Under the pieces are notes generated by a model. The model was not told the origin of the DNA. It saw only the letters and a list, made by a program, of their open reading frames with translations, and searched no databases. DNA of 64,000 nt from Streptococcus mitis (GTDB taxonomy: Bacteria; Bacillota; Bacilli; Lactobacillales; Streptococcaceae), in the NCBI RefSeq assembly GCF_002005545.1, contig NZ_LBMT01000001.1, positions 1,696,301 through 1,760,300 of the forward strand. Reading direction: 5' to 3'. The position numbers and the translations under genes were made by a program. Shown here one piece after another: positions 37,769-47,217 of the stretch; within the stretch, counting starts at the first letter, position 1; every line of letters begins with the position of its first letter.

Positions 37769-38980
37769 TTACACCAATTTATCTAAGAAACTTTCCCCAA
37801 TCATGGCAGTTTCAACACCAAAGTTATCGGCAATAGTCGCTGAGATATCTGCAAAATGTCCAACTGGAATGACACCATTTCCCTTAAAGCTAGGGCTGTA
37901 AGCTAAAAGTGGAATATATTCACGAGTATGGTCTGTTCCTGCATAAGTTGGGTCATTTCCATGGTCAGCAGTAATCAAGAGAAGGTCGTTCTCCCTCATG
38001 GCTGCGATAATTTCAGGCAAGCGTTCATCAAACTCGTGCAAGCAATCACGATAACCGTGAGCATTACGACGGTGGCCGTAAAGAGCATCAAAGTCAACTA
38101 AGTTTGTGAAGGAGAATCCTTTTTCAAACTCAGCAAGGCCCATGGTCTTCAATAGTGTATCAATTCCATGGCTGTTTGACTTGTTGTGGCCCATGTCATG
38201 GTTGATACCAGCACCGTTAAAGATATCGTTGATTTTACCAACAGCGTAAGTATCGATACCTGCTTCATTCAATTTATCCAAAACAGTTGGTGCAAATGGA
38301 GAAACGGCTAAGTCACGACGGTTGGCTGTACGAGTGAAGTTACCTGGTTCACCTACATAAGGGCGAGCAATGATACGACCTAGAAGGGCAGGGCGCTCAA
38401 GGGTGATCGAACGAGCGTATTCACAGATACGATACAATTCGTCCAAAGGAATAATGTCTTCGTGGGCAGCAATTTGCAAAACAGGATCAGCTGAAGTATA
38501 GATAATCAACTCTCCAGTTTCCATTTGACGTGGTCCAAAATCATCGATAACAGCTGTACCTGAGTAAGGTTTGTTGGCTTCACGAATGACCTTACGTCCT
38601 GAAAATTCTTCGATTTTTGTCAAGATTTCTTCTGGGAATCCGTTCCAGAAAGTATCGAAAGGCTCAGTAATGTTGAGGCCCATGATTTCCCAGTGCCCAG
38701 TCATAGTATCCTTACCAAGAGATACTTCTTCCAATTTTGTTGCATAACCTGTTGGATTGCTTTCAGCTGGTACAGTCTTAAGAGGAGTTTCGCGAGGAAT
38801 ATTTCCAAGACCGATTTTAGCCATGTTTGGCACATTCAAACCAACGGTTTTAGAAATGTGTCCCAGTGTGTCAGAAGCTCCATCTGGAACCCCTGCATTG
38901 ACAAAGTTATTAGCATCTGGTGCAGCACCGATTCCTACAGAATCTAGTACCACCAAGTGAATACGATTAAATTTTGACAT
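37769..38980 (-). CDS. deoB: Phosphopentomutase
   Basis: 403 aa, alkaline-phosphatase superfamily with metal ligands in [14 protein letters not shown] (Asp), [15 protein letters not shown] (phosphorylated Thr), [14 protein letters not shown] loop and [17 protein letters not shown]. It interconverts (deoxy)ribose-1- and 5-phosphate, linking the phosphorylases in this window to RpiA and DeoC. It follows rpiA by 23 nt with a GGAGA ribosome site. Confidence 0.98.
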   Translation of the reverse strand: MSKFNRIHLVVLDSVGIGAAPDANNFVNAGVPDGASDTLGHISKTVGLNVPNMAKIGLGNIPRETPLKTVPAESNPTGYATKLEEVSLGKDTMTGHWEIMGLNITEPFDTFWNGFPEEILTKIEEFSGRKVIREANKPYSGTAVIDDFGPRQMETGELIIYTSADPVLQIAAHEDIIPLDELYRICEYARSITLERPALLGRIIARPYVGEPGNFTRTANRRDLAVSPFAPTVLDKLNEAGIDTYAVGKINDIFNGAGINHDMGHNKSNSHGIDTLLKTMGLAEFEKGFSFTNLVDFDALYGHRRNAHGYRDCLHEFDERLPEIIAAMRENDLLLITADHGNDPTYAGTDHTREYIPLLAYSPSFKGNGVIPVGHFADISATIADNFGVETAMIGESFLDKLV

Positions 38981-39003
38981 AGTGTATCTCCTTATTATTT
39001 TAG

Positions 39004-39687
39004 TTATCTTGCTTTTGTTGAAGTTAAAATCTGAACCCCGTCTCGTCCAGCAACGATGACCTTATCCACCATTTGGTTGAATAAGCCGTGCTCCACGACG
39101 CCAACGACATGGTCCAATTCTTGTCCGAAAGTAATTGGATCTTCAATGACATCCAAGGCAAGGTCAATGATAAAGTTCTGCATATCGGTCACAAAACGTT
39201 GGCCATCTTTTTCACGGAAACTTGGTTTGTAGCCAGCTCGCTCAAAACGACGAAAGACTTGTTCTGCGCCATACTGAACCACTTCTACTGGCAATTTAAA
39301 AGCACCTAGTTTGTCGACCAGCTTGCTTTCATCCACTACCCAAATGTAGTCTTTTGAGGGCGTTGCAACAACCTTCTCCATCAAGAGGGCACCACCACCG
39401 CCTTTGATTCCATTAAACTGACTATCCACTTCATCCGCCCCATCGACTGTCACATCGACAAAGTCTACTTGGTCAATAGACTTGAGTGGGATATTAAGCC
39501 CTTCAGCCTGTTTACTAGTCACACTAGAAGTCGTTACAGCTGTAATCTGCAATCCTTCTTCCTTGATACGACGACCGATTTCTTCTACGAAATAATAGGC
39601 AGTAGACCCCGTTCCCAGTCCGACAACCATCCCATCCTTGACAAATTCAGCAGCCTTGATACCTGCCATTTTCTTCAGATTTTCCAC
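39004..39687 (-). CDS. rpiA: Ribose-5-phosphate isomerase A
   Basis: 227 aa. [44 protein letters not shown] and the DESK loop ([12 protein letters not shown]) are the RpiA active-site motifs. It interconverts ribose-5-P and ribulose-5-P. It is the first gene of the rpiA-deoB-DUF1697-punA operon and has a GGAGG ribosome site. Confidence 0.98.
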   Translation of the reverse strand: MENLKKMAGIKAAEFVKDGMVVGLGTGSTAYYFVEEIGRRIKEEGLQITAVTTSSVTSKQAEGLNIPLKSIDQVDFVDVTVDGADEVDSQFNGIKGGGGALLMEKVVATPSKDYIWVVDESKLVDKLGAFKLPVEVVQYGAEQVFRRFERAGYKPSFREKDGQRFVTDMQNFIIDLALDVIEDPITFGQELDHVVGVVEHGLFNQMVDKVIVAGRDGVQILTSTKAR

Positions 39688-39912
39688 TCAAACACCTCCA
39701 TTAAAGAGCTATCTCTATTATATCATGTATCCGTTTTTATTTCATGGATACACTAGAAAAACCCGAACATTTTTATGTCCACCTTGTTTTGGTAGTTAGA
39801 ATCTTAGTTATGAGAACTTGTAGATAAAAACAAGTCCTAGCCAAAAGCAGCAACAGTTGATTTTTTATCATAAAGATGGTTAAATAATTAAGTACAGAAA
39901 AGGAGAAATAAG

Positions 39913-40098
39913 ATGAACCCATTAGATTTGTTTAATCAAGTAAAAGAGTTAATCGAAACAAAAGATTTCGAAGCTGCTAAAACATTCGTTGCAGAAAATC
40001 AAGAACAACTTGGAGAATACTTCTCTCAAGCTCAGCAGTTGATTTCCGGTTCAGAAGGTCTAGATGGACTCGTTAGCAAGATTAAAGGATTTTTCTAA
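39913..40098 (+). CDS. Small acidic helical protein, unknown function
   Basis: 61 aa with a strong ribosome site (AAAAGGAGA, 8 nt before ATG). It is acidic, predicted to be largely helical (DLFNQVKELIETKDFEAAK) and ends in a glycine-rich segment SEGLDGLVSKIKGFF. No membrane segment, signal or family was recognised. It is monocistronic, followed by a strong shared terminator. The good Shine-Dalgarno, codon use and terminator make it very likely a real gene. Confidence 0.8.
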   Translation: MNPLDLFNQVKELIETKDFEAAKTFVAENQEQLGEYFSQAQQLISGSEGLDGLVSKIKGFF

Positions 40099-40156
40099 AA
40101 ATATAAGAGGCTGGCAAAACTCAATTTCAGTAGAAAATGAAATTAATTTTCCCACA

Positions 40157-40206
40157 ATAAAACGCATAGTGTCAAATTTTTTGTAAATCTGATACTATGC
40201 GTTTTC
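40157..40206. terminator. Bidirectional terminator between small ORF and trxB
   Basis: AAAACGCATAGTgTCA (40159-40174) pairs with TGATACTATGCGTTTT (40190-40205); A/T tracts on both sides serve the two convergent genes. Confidence 0.88.
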
Positions 40207-40210
40207 ATAA

Positions 40211-41122
40211 TTAACTATGTTCGGTGATAAACTTGTAAGCTTCTTGACCAGCGATAGCTCCATCTCCAACTGCTGTTGTTACTTGGCGAAGGTCTTTCAA
40301 GCGAACATCTCCAACTGCAAAGATACCGTCAACTGCAGTTTTCATGTGGTTATCTGTCACAACCCAACCTTCCTGATCTTGGATATTCAATTCTTTAACA
40401 AAATCGCTAAGAGGGTCCAATCCAACATAGATAAAGACACCACCAAAGGCTTGCTCTGTCACTTGACCTGTTTTCACATTTTCAAATACGACAGATTCTA
40501 CTCTGTTTTCACCCTTGATTTCCTTCACTACAGAATCCCAGATAAAGTTGACTTTCTCATTCGCAAAGGCACGATCTTGTAAAACCTTTTGAGCACGAAG
40601 TTGGTCACGACGGTGAACAATGGTAACAGTCTTAGCAAAACGAGTCAAGAAGAGGGCTTCTTCAACAGCCGAATCTCCACCACCAACTACCAGCAAATCT
40701 TGGTCACGGAAGAAAGCACCATCACACACGGCACAGTAAGAAACACCTCGACTGTTCAGTTCTTCTTCTCCAGGCACTCCCAAAGGACGGTGTTTAGAAC
40801 CAGTTGCTACGATAACGGTACGAGTTTCATATGTTTGGTCATCAGTAATCACTTTCTTAAAATCACCATGGTCTTGGACATTTTCAACATAGCCATAAAT
40901 GTGCTCAACACCAAGATTTTCAAGCGGTTCAAACATCTTTTCTGCCAATTCTGGCCCACTAATATTAGCGTATCCTGGGTAATTTTCAATATCAGATGTA
41001 TTATTCATCTGACCACCTGGCAGACCACCTTCAATCAAGGCTACTTTCAGATTGCTTCGAGCAGCATACAAGGCTGCAGTCATCCCTGCAGGTCCAGCAC
41101 CGATAATAATAGTATCGTACAT
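40211..41122 (-). CDS. trxB: Thioredoxin reductase
   Basis: 303 aa. The FAD motif IIIGAGPAGMTAALYAAR, redox-active CAVCDG, NADPH motif VVGGGDSAVEEA and C-terminal FAD motif GIFAVGDVR are all present. It reduces thioredoxin with NADPH. It is preceded by the DUF4059 gene with a 65-nt gap. Confidence 0.97.
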   Translation of the reverse strand: MYDTIIIGAGPAGMTAALYAARSNLKVALIEGGLPGGQMNNTSDIENYPGYANISGPELAEKMFEPLENLGVEHIYGYVENVQDHGDFKKVITDDQTYETRTVIVATGSKHRPLGVPGEEELNSRGVSYCAVCDGAFFRDQDLLVVGGGDSAVEEALFLTRFAKTVTIVHRRDQLRAQKVLQDRAFANEKVNFIWDSVVKEIKGENRVESVVFENVKTGQVTEQAFGGVFIYVGLDPLSDFVKELNIQDQEGWVVTDNHMKTAVDGIFAVGDVRLKDLRQVTTAVGDGAIAGQEAYKFITEHS

Positions 41123-41187
41123 ATAGATTCCTTCTTTCTTGTTGTAACTTTCTTTATTCTAACTCTTTCTTGTCAATCAAGCAAGGA

Positions 41188-41412
41188 TTATGCTTTGAAA
41201 ACAAGAATTAAACTCATAACCGCAAAGGATAATACTGGAACAACCAAGACCCCAATCATAATCATATCATAGAGATGGGCTTGGCGAGCCTTAGCTGTCT
41301 TATCAACTCCCGACATGGCTCTCAGTCCAATCCAAATCCCTAAAAAAATCAGGACGAGGATGGTGGTCAAGATCAAACTCTCGAAATATAAAGAAAATAG
41401 TTGCAGTAGCAT
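41188..41412 (-). CDS. DUF4059 family small membrane protein
   Basis: 74 aa from the ATG at 41410-41412; an ATG four codons earlier is possible, and neither Shine-Dalgarno is strong. Two transmembrane helices (about 9-31 and 48-70) are joined by a basic loop GVDKTAKARQAHLYD. This streptococcal family of unknown function usually sits directly before trxB, as here. Confidence 0.78.
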   Translation of the reverse strand: MLLQLFSLYFESLILTTILVLIFLGIWIGLRAMSGVDKTAKARQAHLYDMIMIGVLVVPVLSFAVMSLILVFKA

Positions 41413-41444
41413 GATTTCTCTCATTTCTATCTTTTTTAAAGAGT

Positions 41445-41474
41445 AAACTCAGCTAGTCCAGCTAACTGAGTTTT
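41445..41474 (-). terminator. Terminator of the amino-acid ABC operon
   Basis: Minus strand AAACTCAGTTAGCT-gga-CTAGCTGAGTTT followed by ACTCTTTAAAA: a long stem with a weak T tract. Confidence 0.65.
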
Positions 41475-41489
41475 CCTTTATCTATTATA

Positions 41490-42233
41490 TCAAATATACG
41501 TCCGTTTGTAACTAGCGAAGAATTCTTTTGTCCGCTCTTCTTTTGGATGGTGGATAATCTCATCCGGTGTTCCAGACTCAATGATTTTCCCCTTATCTAA
41601 GAAGAGAATTTTATCAGCCACTTGGGCTACAAAGGACATGTCATGACTGACTAAAATCATGGTCTGACCTGACTTAGCAGCATCTGCAATAGACTTCTCT
41701 ACTTCACCGACCAATTCTGGGTCAAGGGCTGAAGTTGGTTCGTCCAAGAGCAAAACATCTGGTTTCATAGCAAGCGCACGCGCTAGAGCAACCCGTTGCT
41801 TTTGACCACCTGATAAATGGCGAGGATAATGGTTTTCACGATCAGAAAGTCCAACCTTAGCCAACTCTTCCTTGGCAATCTTAGTCGCTTCTTGATCAGA
41901 TAATTTCTTGACAACAACCAAGCCTTCTTTTACATTATCAAGTGCTGTGCGGCGTTCAAACAAATTAAACTGTTGGAAAACCATAGACAGCTTACGGCGT
42001 AGGGTAAGAATTTCTTCTTGAGTGATTTTAGAAAAATCAACTGAGAAATCATCAATCTGAATAGAGCCACTATCAGGTGTTTCAAGATAATTGAGACTAC
42101 GAAGGAAGGTTGATTTTCCAGCTCCTGAAGAACCAATCAAGGCTACAACTTCCCCTTTTTGAATATCCAAGTTCAGATGATCCAAGACAGTCTGTCCTGA
42201 AAAGGATTTGCTTAAATTCGAAATCTTAATCAT
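41490..42233 (-). CDS. Polar amino-acid ABC transporter ATP-binding protein
   Basis: 247 aa. Walker A IGSSGAGKST, Q-loop VFQQFNLFERRT, signature LSGGQKQRVALARALAM and Walker B VLLLDEPTSALDPE are typical of the GlnQ/PAAT class. The start shares one base with the permease stop. No substrate-binding protein gene is adjacent, so a lipoprotein encoded elsewhere must serve it; substrate unknown. Confidence 0.94.
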   Translation of the reverse strand: MIKISNLSKSFSGQTVLDHLNLDIQKGEVVALIGSSGAGKSTFLRSLNYLETPDSGSIQIDDFSVDFSKITQEEILTLRRKLSMVFQQFNLFERRTALDNVKEGLVVVKKLSDQEATKIAKEELAKVGLSDRENHYPRHLSGGQKQRVALARALAMKPDVLLLDEPTSALDPELVGEVEKSIADAAKSGQTMILVSHDMSFVAQVADKILFLDKGKIIESGTPDEIIHHPKEERTKEFFASYKRTYI

Positions 42234-43033
42234 TAACGAAGGTCTCCTTTCACATCTGTTTGCACTGTATCAGGTGCAGAAATAGCCATCTTTCTCTCAA
42301 TGAAACGACCGAGGCTTTCAATTCCAATATTGACTACCCAATAAACAAGGGCAACGGAGATAAAGCGTTCAAAATAGCGGTAATCAGCTCCACCTAAAAT
42401 CTGAGCTTGGGCAAAGACTTCCACAACACCCGCACTAAAGGCTAGGGAAGTTCCCTTGGTCAAGCCAATTAGGGAATTGATTAAGGTTGGAGTTGCCACA
42501 ACTGCTGCATTTGGAATAATTACGCGACGATAAACTTGTGCTCGGGTCATACCCAGACTGCGTGCCGCCTCAATCTCACCAGGATTGACTGAGAGAATGG
42601 CTGCACGAATTGTTTCACTCGCATAAGCTGCTTCATTGAAAGCAAAGGCGACAATCGCAAAAGCAGCGGCTGGAATCGCATTGATATTGAGACCAGTTCC
42701 CCATTGCTGATTGAGGGCTTTCAAAGCCAAGGGAATTCCGTAGTAGGTCAACATGAGTTGCACCAAAATCGGTGTCCCTTTTAAGAAACTAACAAAGAAG
42801 GCCTGCAAGGGATATAAAATTTTAACACGATTGATTTTCACAATGGCAAAAAGAAGTGCCAAAACCAAGCCAAAAAGAGCACCACCAATGGTCAACATAA
42901 TCGTTGTTGGAAGTTGTTGGACAATTCTCGGAATTCCATCAAAGACCGAACGCAGGCTAAAAAGCTTACCATCCGGAATCAATTGCATCAAGTTTTGGTA
43001 CCAATCTGATGCTAAAATCGTTGTAACATTCAT
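42233..43033 (-). CDS. Polar amino-acid ABC transporter permease
   Basis: 266 aa with about five hydrophobic helices and the PAAT/His-Glu-Gln permease EAA loop EIEAARSLGMTRAQVYRRVIIPNA. FLKGTPILVQLMLTYYG is the conserved segment near helix 2. No fused substrate-binding domain is seen. It is co-transcribed with the ATPase gene downstream. Confidence 0.93.
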   Translation of the reverse strand: MNVTTILASDWYQNLMQLIPDGKLFSLRSVFDGIPRIVQQLPTTIMLTIGGALFGLVLALLFAIVKINRVKILYPLQAFFVSFLKGTPILVQLMLTYYGIPLALKALNQQWGTGLNINAIPAAAFAIVAFAFNEAAYASETIRAAILSVNPGEIEAARSLGMTRAQVYRRVIIPNAAVVATPTLINSLIGLTKGTSLAFSAGVVEVFAQAQILGGADYRYFERFISVALVYWVVNIGIESLGRFIERKMAISAPDTVQTDVKGDLR

Positions 43034-43160
43034 AAAAACATCCTCTCCTGATAATGATTCATTCTACCATACTTCTGCCGTCAATGAAATTATTTGCTAC
43101 GGTCAGATACAGACTTTGTCTACCTACTAGTTTATCATACTTTGAAACAGGGAGGCTATA

Positions 43161-43188
43161 TATTTTATCTATCAAAGAGATAGATAAA
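43161..43188 (-). terminator. Terminator after the Spx/ArsC-like gene
   Basis: Minus strand TTTTTATCTATCTC-ttt-GATAGATAAAA hairpin close to the stop codon. Confidence 0.65.
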
Positions 43189-43190
43189 AA

Positions 43191-43547
43191 CTATTTCAAT
43201 CCCAATTCTTCGTAAGCTTTTCGATAACCGATTTGCTTAACAGTTCCATTCTCCACTAAAATCGGTCGTTTTAACAACATTCCGTCGCTTGCTAGCAACT
43301 CAGCTGCTTCTTGGTTTGACAGATTTCCTACCTTATCTTTCAGCCCCAATTCACGGTATTTGATCCCACTGGTGTTAAAAAATTGCTTTAACTCAAAACC
43401 TGAGGTCTCTAGCCAGTTTAAAATGACTTCTTGACTAGGTGTTTCTTCGACGATATGGACGTCTTTGTAGTCCACACCGAGTTGGTTTAATTCTTGTTTT
43501 GCTTTTTTACAAGTTGAACATTTTGGGTATTCAATAAATTCTAACAT
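43191..43547 (-). CDS. ArsC/Spx-family protein (YffB-like)
   Basis: 118 aa from the ATG at 43545-43547 (a GTG three codons earlier overlaps the ogt stop and is an alternative). The thioredoxin-like fold begins LEFIEYPKCSTCKKAKQEL with the CSTC pair; LLKRPILVENGTVKQIGYR is the conserved C-terminal motif. Spx itself normally begins directly with its CxxC and has a different C-terminus, so this is more likely an arsenate-reductase-like protein of unknown substrate. It is the last gene of a GNAT-ogt-ArsC-like operon. Confidence 0.82.
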   Translation of the reverse strand: MLEFIEYPKCSTCKKAKQELNQLGVDYKDVHIVEETPSQEVILNWLETSGFELKQFFNTSGIKYRELGLKDKVGNLSNQEAAELLASDGMLLKRPILVENGTVKQIGYRKAYEELGLK

Positions 43548-43552
43548 GTGTT

Positions 43553-44071
43553 TCACTTTCTATTGTTTATATCTTTAAAATCTGCGCCTTCATGCTCCAA
43601 GAGCCAAGCTTTCTTTTCTACTCCTGCAGCATAACCTGTCAGACGCTTGTCTGCTCCCAACACACGATGACAAGGTACTAGGATAGACCAAGGATTACGT
43701 CCCACTGCTCCACCAATTGCTTGGGCAGAAGCCACTTGTAGGTCTTTCGCTATTTGTCCATAGGTCACTGTCTGACCATAAGGAATTCCCTGTAAATAGT
43801 CCCAAACTCGCTTTTCAAAATTTGTTCCGAGTGGAGCCAAGGGCAAGTTGGATAAATCCTGAAACTTGCCTTTAAAGTAATCATCTAAGCAAGCAATAAC
43901 TGGGGTTAAAATGGGGTGACTAACAACTTCTTCTATCGTTTCATCTCCTAGTCCTCTCTCAAAATGCTTCTGCCCCTGCACCCAAATTCCATATAAATAA
44001 TGGTCATCAGCTACGAGAGATAGAATACCAATTGGCGAATAGTAGAGCATTTTTGCGTACTTCTTTTGCAT
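43553..44071 (-). CDS. ogt: Methylated-DNA-protein-cysteine methyltransferase
   Basis: 172 aa. The acceptor-cysteine motif VPCHRVLGAD and the DNA-binding helix region YGQIAKDLQVASAQAIGGAVGRNP are diagnostic. It removes O6-alkyl groups from guanine by suicide transfer. The start overlaps the GNAT stop by one base. Confidence 0.95.
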   Translation of the reverse strand: MQKKYAKMLYYSPIGILSLVADDHYLYGIWVQGQKHFERGLGDETIEEVVSHPILTPVIACLDDYFKGKFQDLSNLPLAPLGTNFEKRVWDYLQGIPYGQTVTYGQIAKDLQVASAQAIGGAVGRNPWSILVPCHRVLGADKRLTGYAAGVEKKAWLLEHEGADFKDINNRK

Positions 44072-44565
44072 TATTTCTTCAATTTTTGATAGGCCAAGCG
44101 TTCGCCATCAACTGGAACCTTACCAACCTGTTTAAAACCAAGTTTTTCAAAAATATGTTGCATAGCTTTGTTTTCAGCATGTGTATCCGAGCGAAAATCA
44201 AGATAATCAAAACCTTCAATCAATCCCTCTAAGAAAGTTTGAGCAACTCCCTGTCCCTGGACATCTGCTGCCACAGCAATACGGTGAAAGACTAGGTACT
44301 CTGACTCTACAGATTGCCAGCTTCCTTCATAAATGGCTTCATAGGCTGCCTCTGGACTCTTGGTCACAGCTGCATAAGCTAGTAATTCTCCCTCTTCCAA
44401 GGCTACATAGGCTTGACCTGAGATAATATCCTCAATAATAATATCAGCATTTGGATAGCCATTTTGCCACTGGTCACTACCAGCATCTGCTAAACATTTT
44501 TTAGCATCCTTCATCACTTGCATGATGGTATCTACTTCATTTGGAAAAGCTAAACGAATCTCCAT
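44071..44565 (-). CDS. GNAT-family N-acetyltransferase
   Basis: 164 aa. It starts MEIRLAFPNEVDTIMQVMKDA; the acetyl-CoA loop is AVAADVQGQGVAQTFLEGL (Q/R-x-x-G-x-G/A form), followed by FRSDTHAENKAMQHIFEKLGF. The substrate is unknown. It is the first gene of the ogt operon. Confidence 0.9.
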   Translation of the reverse strand: MEIRLAFPNEVDTIMQVMKDAKKCLADAGSDQWQNGYPNADIIIEDIISGQAYVALEEGELLAYAAVTKSPEAAYEAIYEGSWQSVESEYLVFHRIAVAADVQGQGVAQTFLEGLIEGFDYLDFRSDTHAENKAMQHIFEKLGFKQVGKVPVDGERLAYQKLKK

Positions 44566-44636
44566 CTTTTCTCCTCATTTCTGACTAGTTTCTCCCATCA
44601 TAGCATAATTTAAGCCTTTTCACAAGCAGTTAAAAC

Positions 44637-44665
44637 TTGACTTTTTATTTTTGTTACTTTATACT
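44637..44665 (+). promoter_or_regulatory. Promoter of the DUF1836 gene
   Basis: -35 TTGACT (44637-44642), exact 17-nt spacer, -10 TATACT (44660-44665). Confidence 0.78.
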
Positions 44666-44699
44666 CTAGTTATTAAAACTAGATAAAAAGGAGTTGAAA

Positions 44700-45146
44700 A
44701 TGAAAACCACCTTTTCCTACCCAAAATGGGCAGAAATCCCAAATATTGACCTCTATCTGGACCAAGTTTTGCTCTATGTCAATCAGGTCTGCGCCCCTAT
44801 CTCTCCTGATAAAGATAAGGGCCTGACAGCATCTATGGTCAATAATTATGTCAAACATGGTTACCTGACAAAGCCTGACAAGAAAAAATACCAACGCCAA
44901 CAGATTGCCCGTTTGATTGCTATTACAACCCTCAAGTCTGTCTTTTCTATTCAAGAAATAGCCCAGACACTGAATACTCTCCAAACTCAAGCAAGTTCAG
45001 ACCAACTCTACGATGCTTTTGTAAACTACATGAACCAAGGAATTGATCCAGCTAACCCTATCATCCAAACCAGCTGCCAAACCGTTAAACTCTATCATCA
45101 AACTCTAGCCTTAATCGATCATACTCAAGAGGAGGTAATCCAATGA
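44700..45146 (+). CDS. DUF1836 family protein (MerR-like helix-turn-helix)
   Basis: 148 aa from the ATG at 44700, preceded by AAAAGGAG; an in-frame TTG two codons earlier lies in the ribosome site. The segment LTASMVNNYVKHGYLTKPDKKKYQRQQIARL resembles a MerR-type winged helix, so a DNA-binding regulator is likely. It overlaps the hemolysin III gene by 4 nt, suggesting it regulates or partners with it. Confidence 0.83.
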   Translation: MKTTFSYPKWAEIPNIDLYLDQVLLYVNQVCAPISPDKDKGLTASMVNNYVKHGYLTKPDKKKYQRQQIARLIAITTLKSVFSIQEIAQTLNTLQTQASSDQLYDAFVNYMNQGIDPANPIIQTSCQTVKLYHQTLALIDHTQEEVIQ

Positions 45147-45790
45147 ACACCAGTCTTAAACTCAGCAAACAACTCAGTTTTGGAGAGGAGATTGCTAATA
45201 GCGTGACCCATGCCGTAGGTGCAATCATCATGCTCATCTTACTGCCTATCTCCTCCACCTATAGTTATGAGACACACGGATTTTTATCATCTATCGGAGT
45301 TTCCATTTTCGTTATTAGTCTCTTTCTCATGTTCCTATCATCCACCATTTATCACTCTATGGCCTATGGTTCGACCCATAAATATGTCTTGAGAATCATC
45401 GACCATTCGATGATTTATGTGGCTATCGCAGGCTCTTATACACCAGTCGTCTTAACCTTAATGAATAACTGGTTTGGCTATCTGATTATTGCCATCCAAT
45501 GGGGAACGACCATCTTTGGTATTCTCTATAAAATCTTTGCTAAAAAGGTCAATGAGAAATTTAGCCTTGCTCTTTACCTGATTATGGGCTGGGTGGTTCT
45601 AGCTATCATTCCTGCCATTATCAGTCAAACGACACCAATTTTCTGGAGTCTCATGGTAACTGGCGGACTTTGTTATACAGTTGGAGCTGGGTTTTATGCA
45701 AAGAAAAAACCTTATTTCCACATGATTTGGCATCTCTTTATCCTGGCTGCGTCCGCACTCCAATACATCGCCATTGTTTATTTCATGTAA
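45143..45790 (+). CDS. Hemolysin III / PAQR-family membrane protein (TrhA-like)
   Basis: 215 aa with seven hydrophobic helices. EEIANSVTHAVGAIIMLI, the SSTIYHSMAYGS motif, RIIDHSMIYVAIAGSYTP and C-terminal HMIWHLFILAASALQY carry the conserved Ser/His/Asp/His residues of the metal-dependent PAQR family. Bacillus TrhA of this type affects membrane fluidity; true haemolytic activity is unproven. It is followed by a strong terminator. Confidence 0.9.
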   Translation: MNTSLKLSKQLSFGEEIANSVTHAVGAIIMLILLPISSTYSYETHGFLSSIGVSIFVISLFLMFLSSTIYHSMAYGSTHKYVLRIIDHSMIYVAIAGSYTPVVLTLMNNWFGYLIIAIQWGTTIFGILYKIFAKKVNEKFSLALYLIMGWVVLAIIPAIISQTTPIFWSLMVTGGLCYTVGAGFYAKKKPYFHMIWHLFILAASALQYIAIVYFM

Positions 45791-45827
45791 AAATAGGTTA
45801 GGACAAAAAATCCTAACCTATTTTTTA
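45791..45827 (+). terminator. Terminator of the DUF1836-hemolysin III operon
   Basis: AAATAGGTTAGGA-caaaaaa-TCCTAACCTATTT followed by TTTTATTC, directly after the stop codon. Confidence 0.92.
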
Positions 45828-45947
45828 TTCTCTATGATGTTTTATACCCAATCAAAAAAGTACTCTAGTCCATTTTATAGTACCTACTAGCGTGCCGCCT
45901 CAATTATGGGATACTGCTTCCCTGATAGTATGTAAATCAGAATAGTT

Positions 45948-46097
45948 ATACTCTTCGAAAATCTCTTCAAACCACGTCAGCGTCGCATTACCGTATATAT
46001 GTGACTGACTTCGTCAGTCTTATCTACAGCCTCAAAACAGTGTTTTGAGCAGCTTGCGGCTAGCTTCCTAGTTTGCTTTTCGATTTTCATTGAGTAT
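45948..46097 (+). repeat. BOX element (boxA-boxB-boxC)
   Basis: ATACTCTTCGAAAATCTC, CGTCAGCGTCGCATTACCGTA, one boxB unit (CTCAAAACAGTGTTTTGAG) and boxC ending TTTTCATTGAGTAT. The other parts of 45828-46216 show only AT-rich sequence and a terminator at 46161-46190. Confidence 0.93.
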
Positions 46098-46160
46098 AAA
46101 TCATAATCATTCGTTAATGAACCGTACCTAACGAATCAAGACAGACAAATGGTCACATAA

Positions 46161-46190
46161 CAAAAAAACGTTTTTCAACGTTTTTTTGAC
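46161..46190 (-). terminator. Terminator of the aldo/keto reductase gene
   Basis: AAAAAAACGTT-tttc-AACGTTTTTTT is a symmetric hairpin with A/T tracts on both sides. Confidence 0.78.
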
Positions 46191-46216
46191 TGTGATTTCT
46201 TTAAATGTATTTTTTC

Positions 46217-47143
46217 CTAAGGTAAATTATTCCCTGCTGCAAGATAAATTTCATACCATTCTTTTCTTGTTAAGCTAAAGTTTGCCGCTTGGCTAACTTC
46301 TCTCAAATGCTTAGGATTTGTTGTACCTACGACTGCCTGCATTTTTGCTGGATAACGCAATATCCAAGAAATGGCAATAGTTGAAGAAGTTACTCCATAT
46401 TTAATAGCTAAACGCTCAAGTACTTGATTTAAAGCTTGAAATTTCTCATTGCCAACAAAATTCCCTCTAAAATACCCGAATTGTAAGACAGACCATGCTT
46501 GAATGACCACATCGTGTAATTTGCAATATTCAAAAATGCTGCCATCTCGCATAGCTGCTTGACTATCTTCCATATTAACATGAAAACCTGATTCGAATCC
46601 TGGAGTAAAAGCCGCACTCAATTGTAGCTGATTAACAGCTAACGGCTGCTTGACATCTTTTTTAAGCAACTCCATCATCATGGGATTTTGATTAGAAACT
46701 CCAAAATTTCGAACCTTACCTTGTTTATAAAGGAAATCAAAGGCTTCTGCTACTTGGTCAGATTCCATCAAAGCATCTGGTCGATGAAGAAGCAAACTAT
46801 CTAAATAATCAACCTGCAATCTTTCTAAAATCCCATCAACTGATTGTAATATATACTCTTTTGAAAAATCAAAATAGGTAAATTCTTCTATGCGAATGCC
46901 ACATTTGGACTGAATCCACATCTTTTCTCTTAAATCTGGACGATTTTTTAGGACAAGACCTAACAGTTCTTCACAACGACCACGACCATATATATCAGCC
47001 AAGTCAAAAGCATTGATTCCAACAGAAAGTGCTGTTTCTACAAGCTCTTCAACTTCTTTTACAGACTTATCTTTTATTCTCATCATTCCGAGAACAATTT
47101 CTGATAATTCTTTGTCATCTTGACCAAGAGTTATGTATCTCAT
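46217..47143 (-). CDS. Aldo/keto reductase
   Basis: 308 aa from the ATG at 47141-47143, with AAAGGAGA upstream. The catalytic tetrad appears as INAFDLADIYGRG (Asp, Tyr), a lysine in WIQSKCGI and histidine in SLLLHRPDAL. The C-terminal NADPH-binding region is TSSTIAISWILRYPAKMQAVVGTTNPKHL. The substrate is unknown; it resembles the YdhF-type bacterial reductases. It is a single gene. Confidence 0.92.
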   Translation of the reverse strand: MRYITLGQDDKELSEIVLGMMRIKDKSVKEVEELVETALSVGINAFDLADIYGRGRCEELLGLVLKNRPDLREKMWIQSKCGIRIEEFTYFDFSKEYILQSVDGILERLQVDYLDSLLLHRPDALMESDQVAEAFDFLYKQGKVRNFGVSNQNPMMMELLKKDVKQPLAVNQLQLSAAFTPGFESGFHVNMEDSQAAMRDGSIFEYCKLHDVVIQAWSVLQFGYFRGNFVGNEKFQALNQVLERLAIKYGVTSSTIAISWILRYPAKMQAVVGTTNPKHLREVSQAANFSLTRKEWYEIYLAAGNNLP

Positions 47144-47185
47144 CAAATTTTTCTCCTTTAATTTCTAACATTCTTCCCTTCATTA

Positions 47186-47216
47186 TAACAAAAAACCGCT
47201 TTGCAACGGCTTTTTG
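47186..47216 (-). terminator. Terminator after the PadR-associated membrane gene
   Basis: Minus strand AAAAAGCCGTT-gcaa-AGCGGTTTTTTG, directly after the stop at 47218. Confidence 0.7.
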
Positions 47217-47217
47217 G

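Noticed and set aside
40589..41272. 227-codon plus-strand open frame opposite trxB
   Set aside because: Antisense to trxB and DUF4059; no ribosome site, no known domain.
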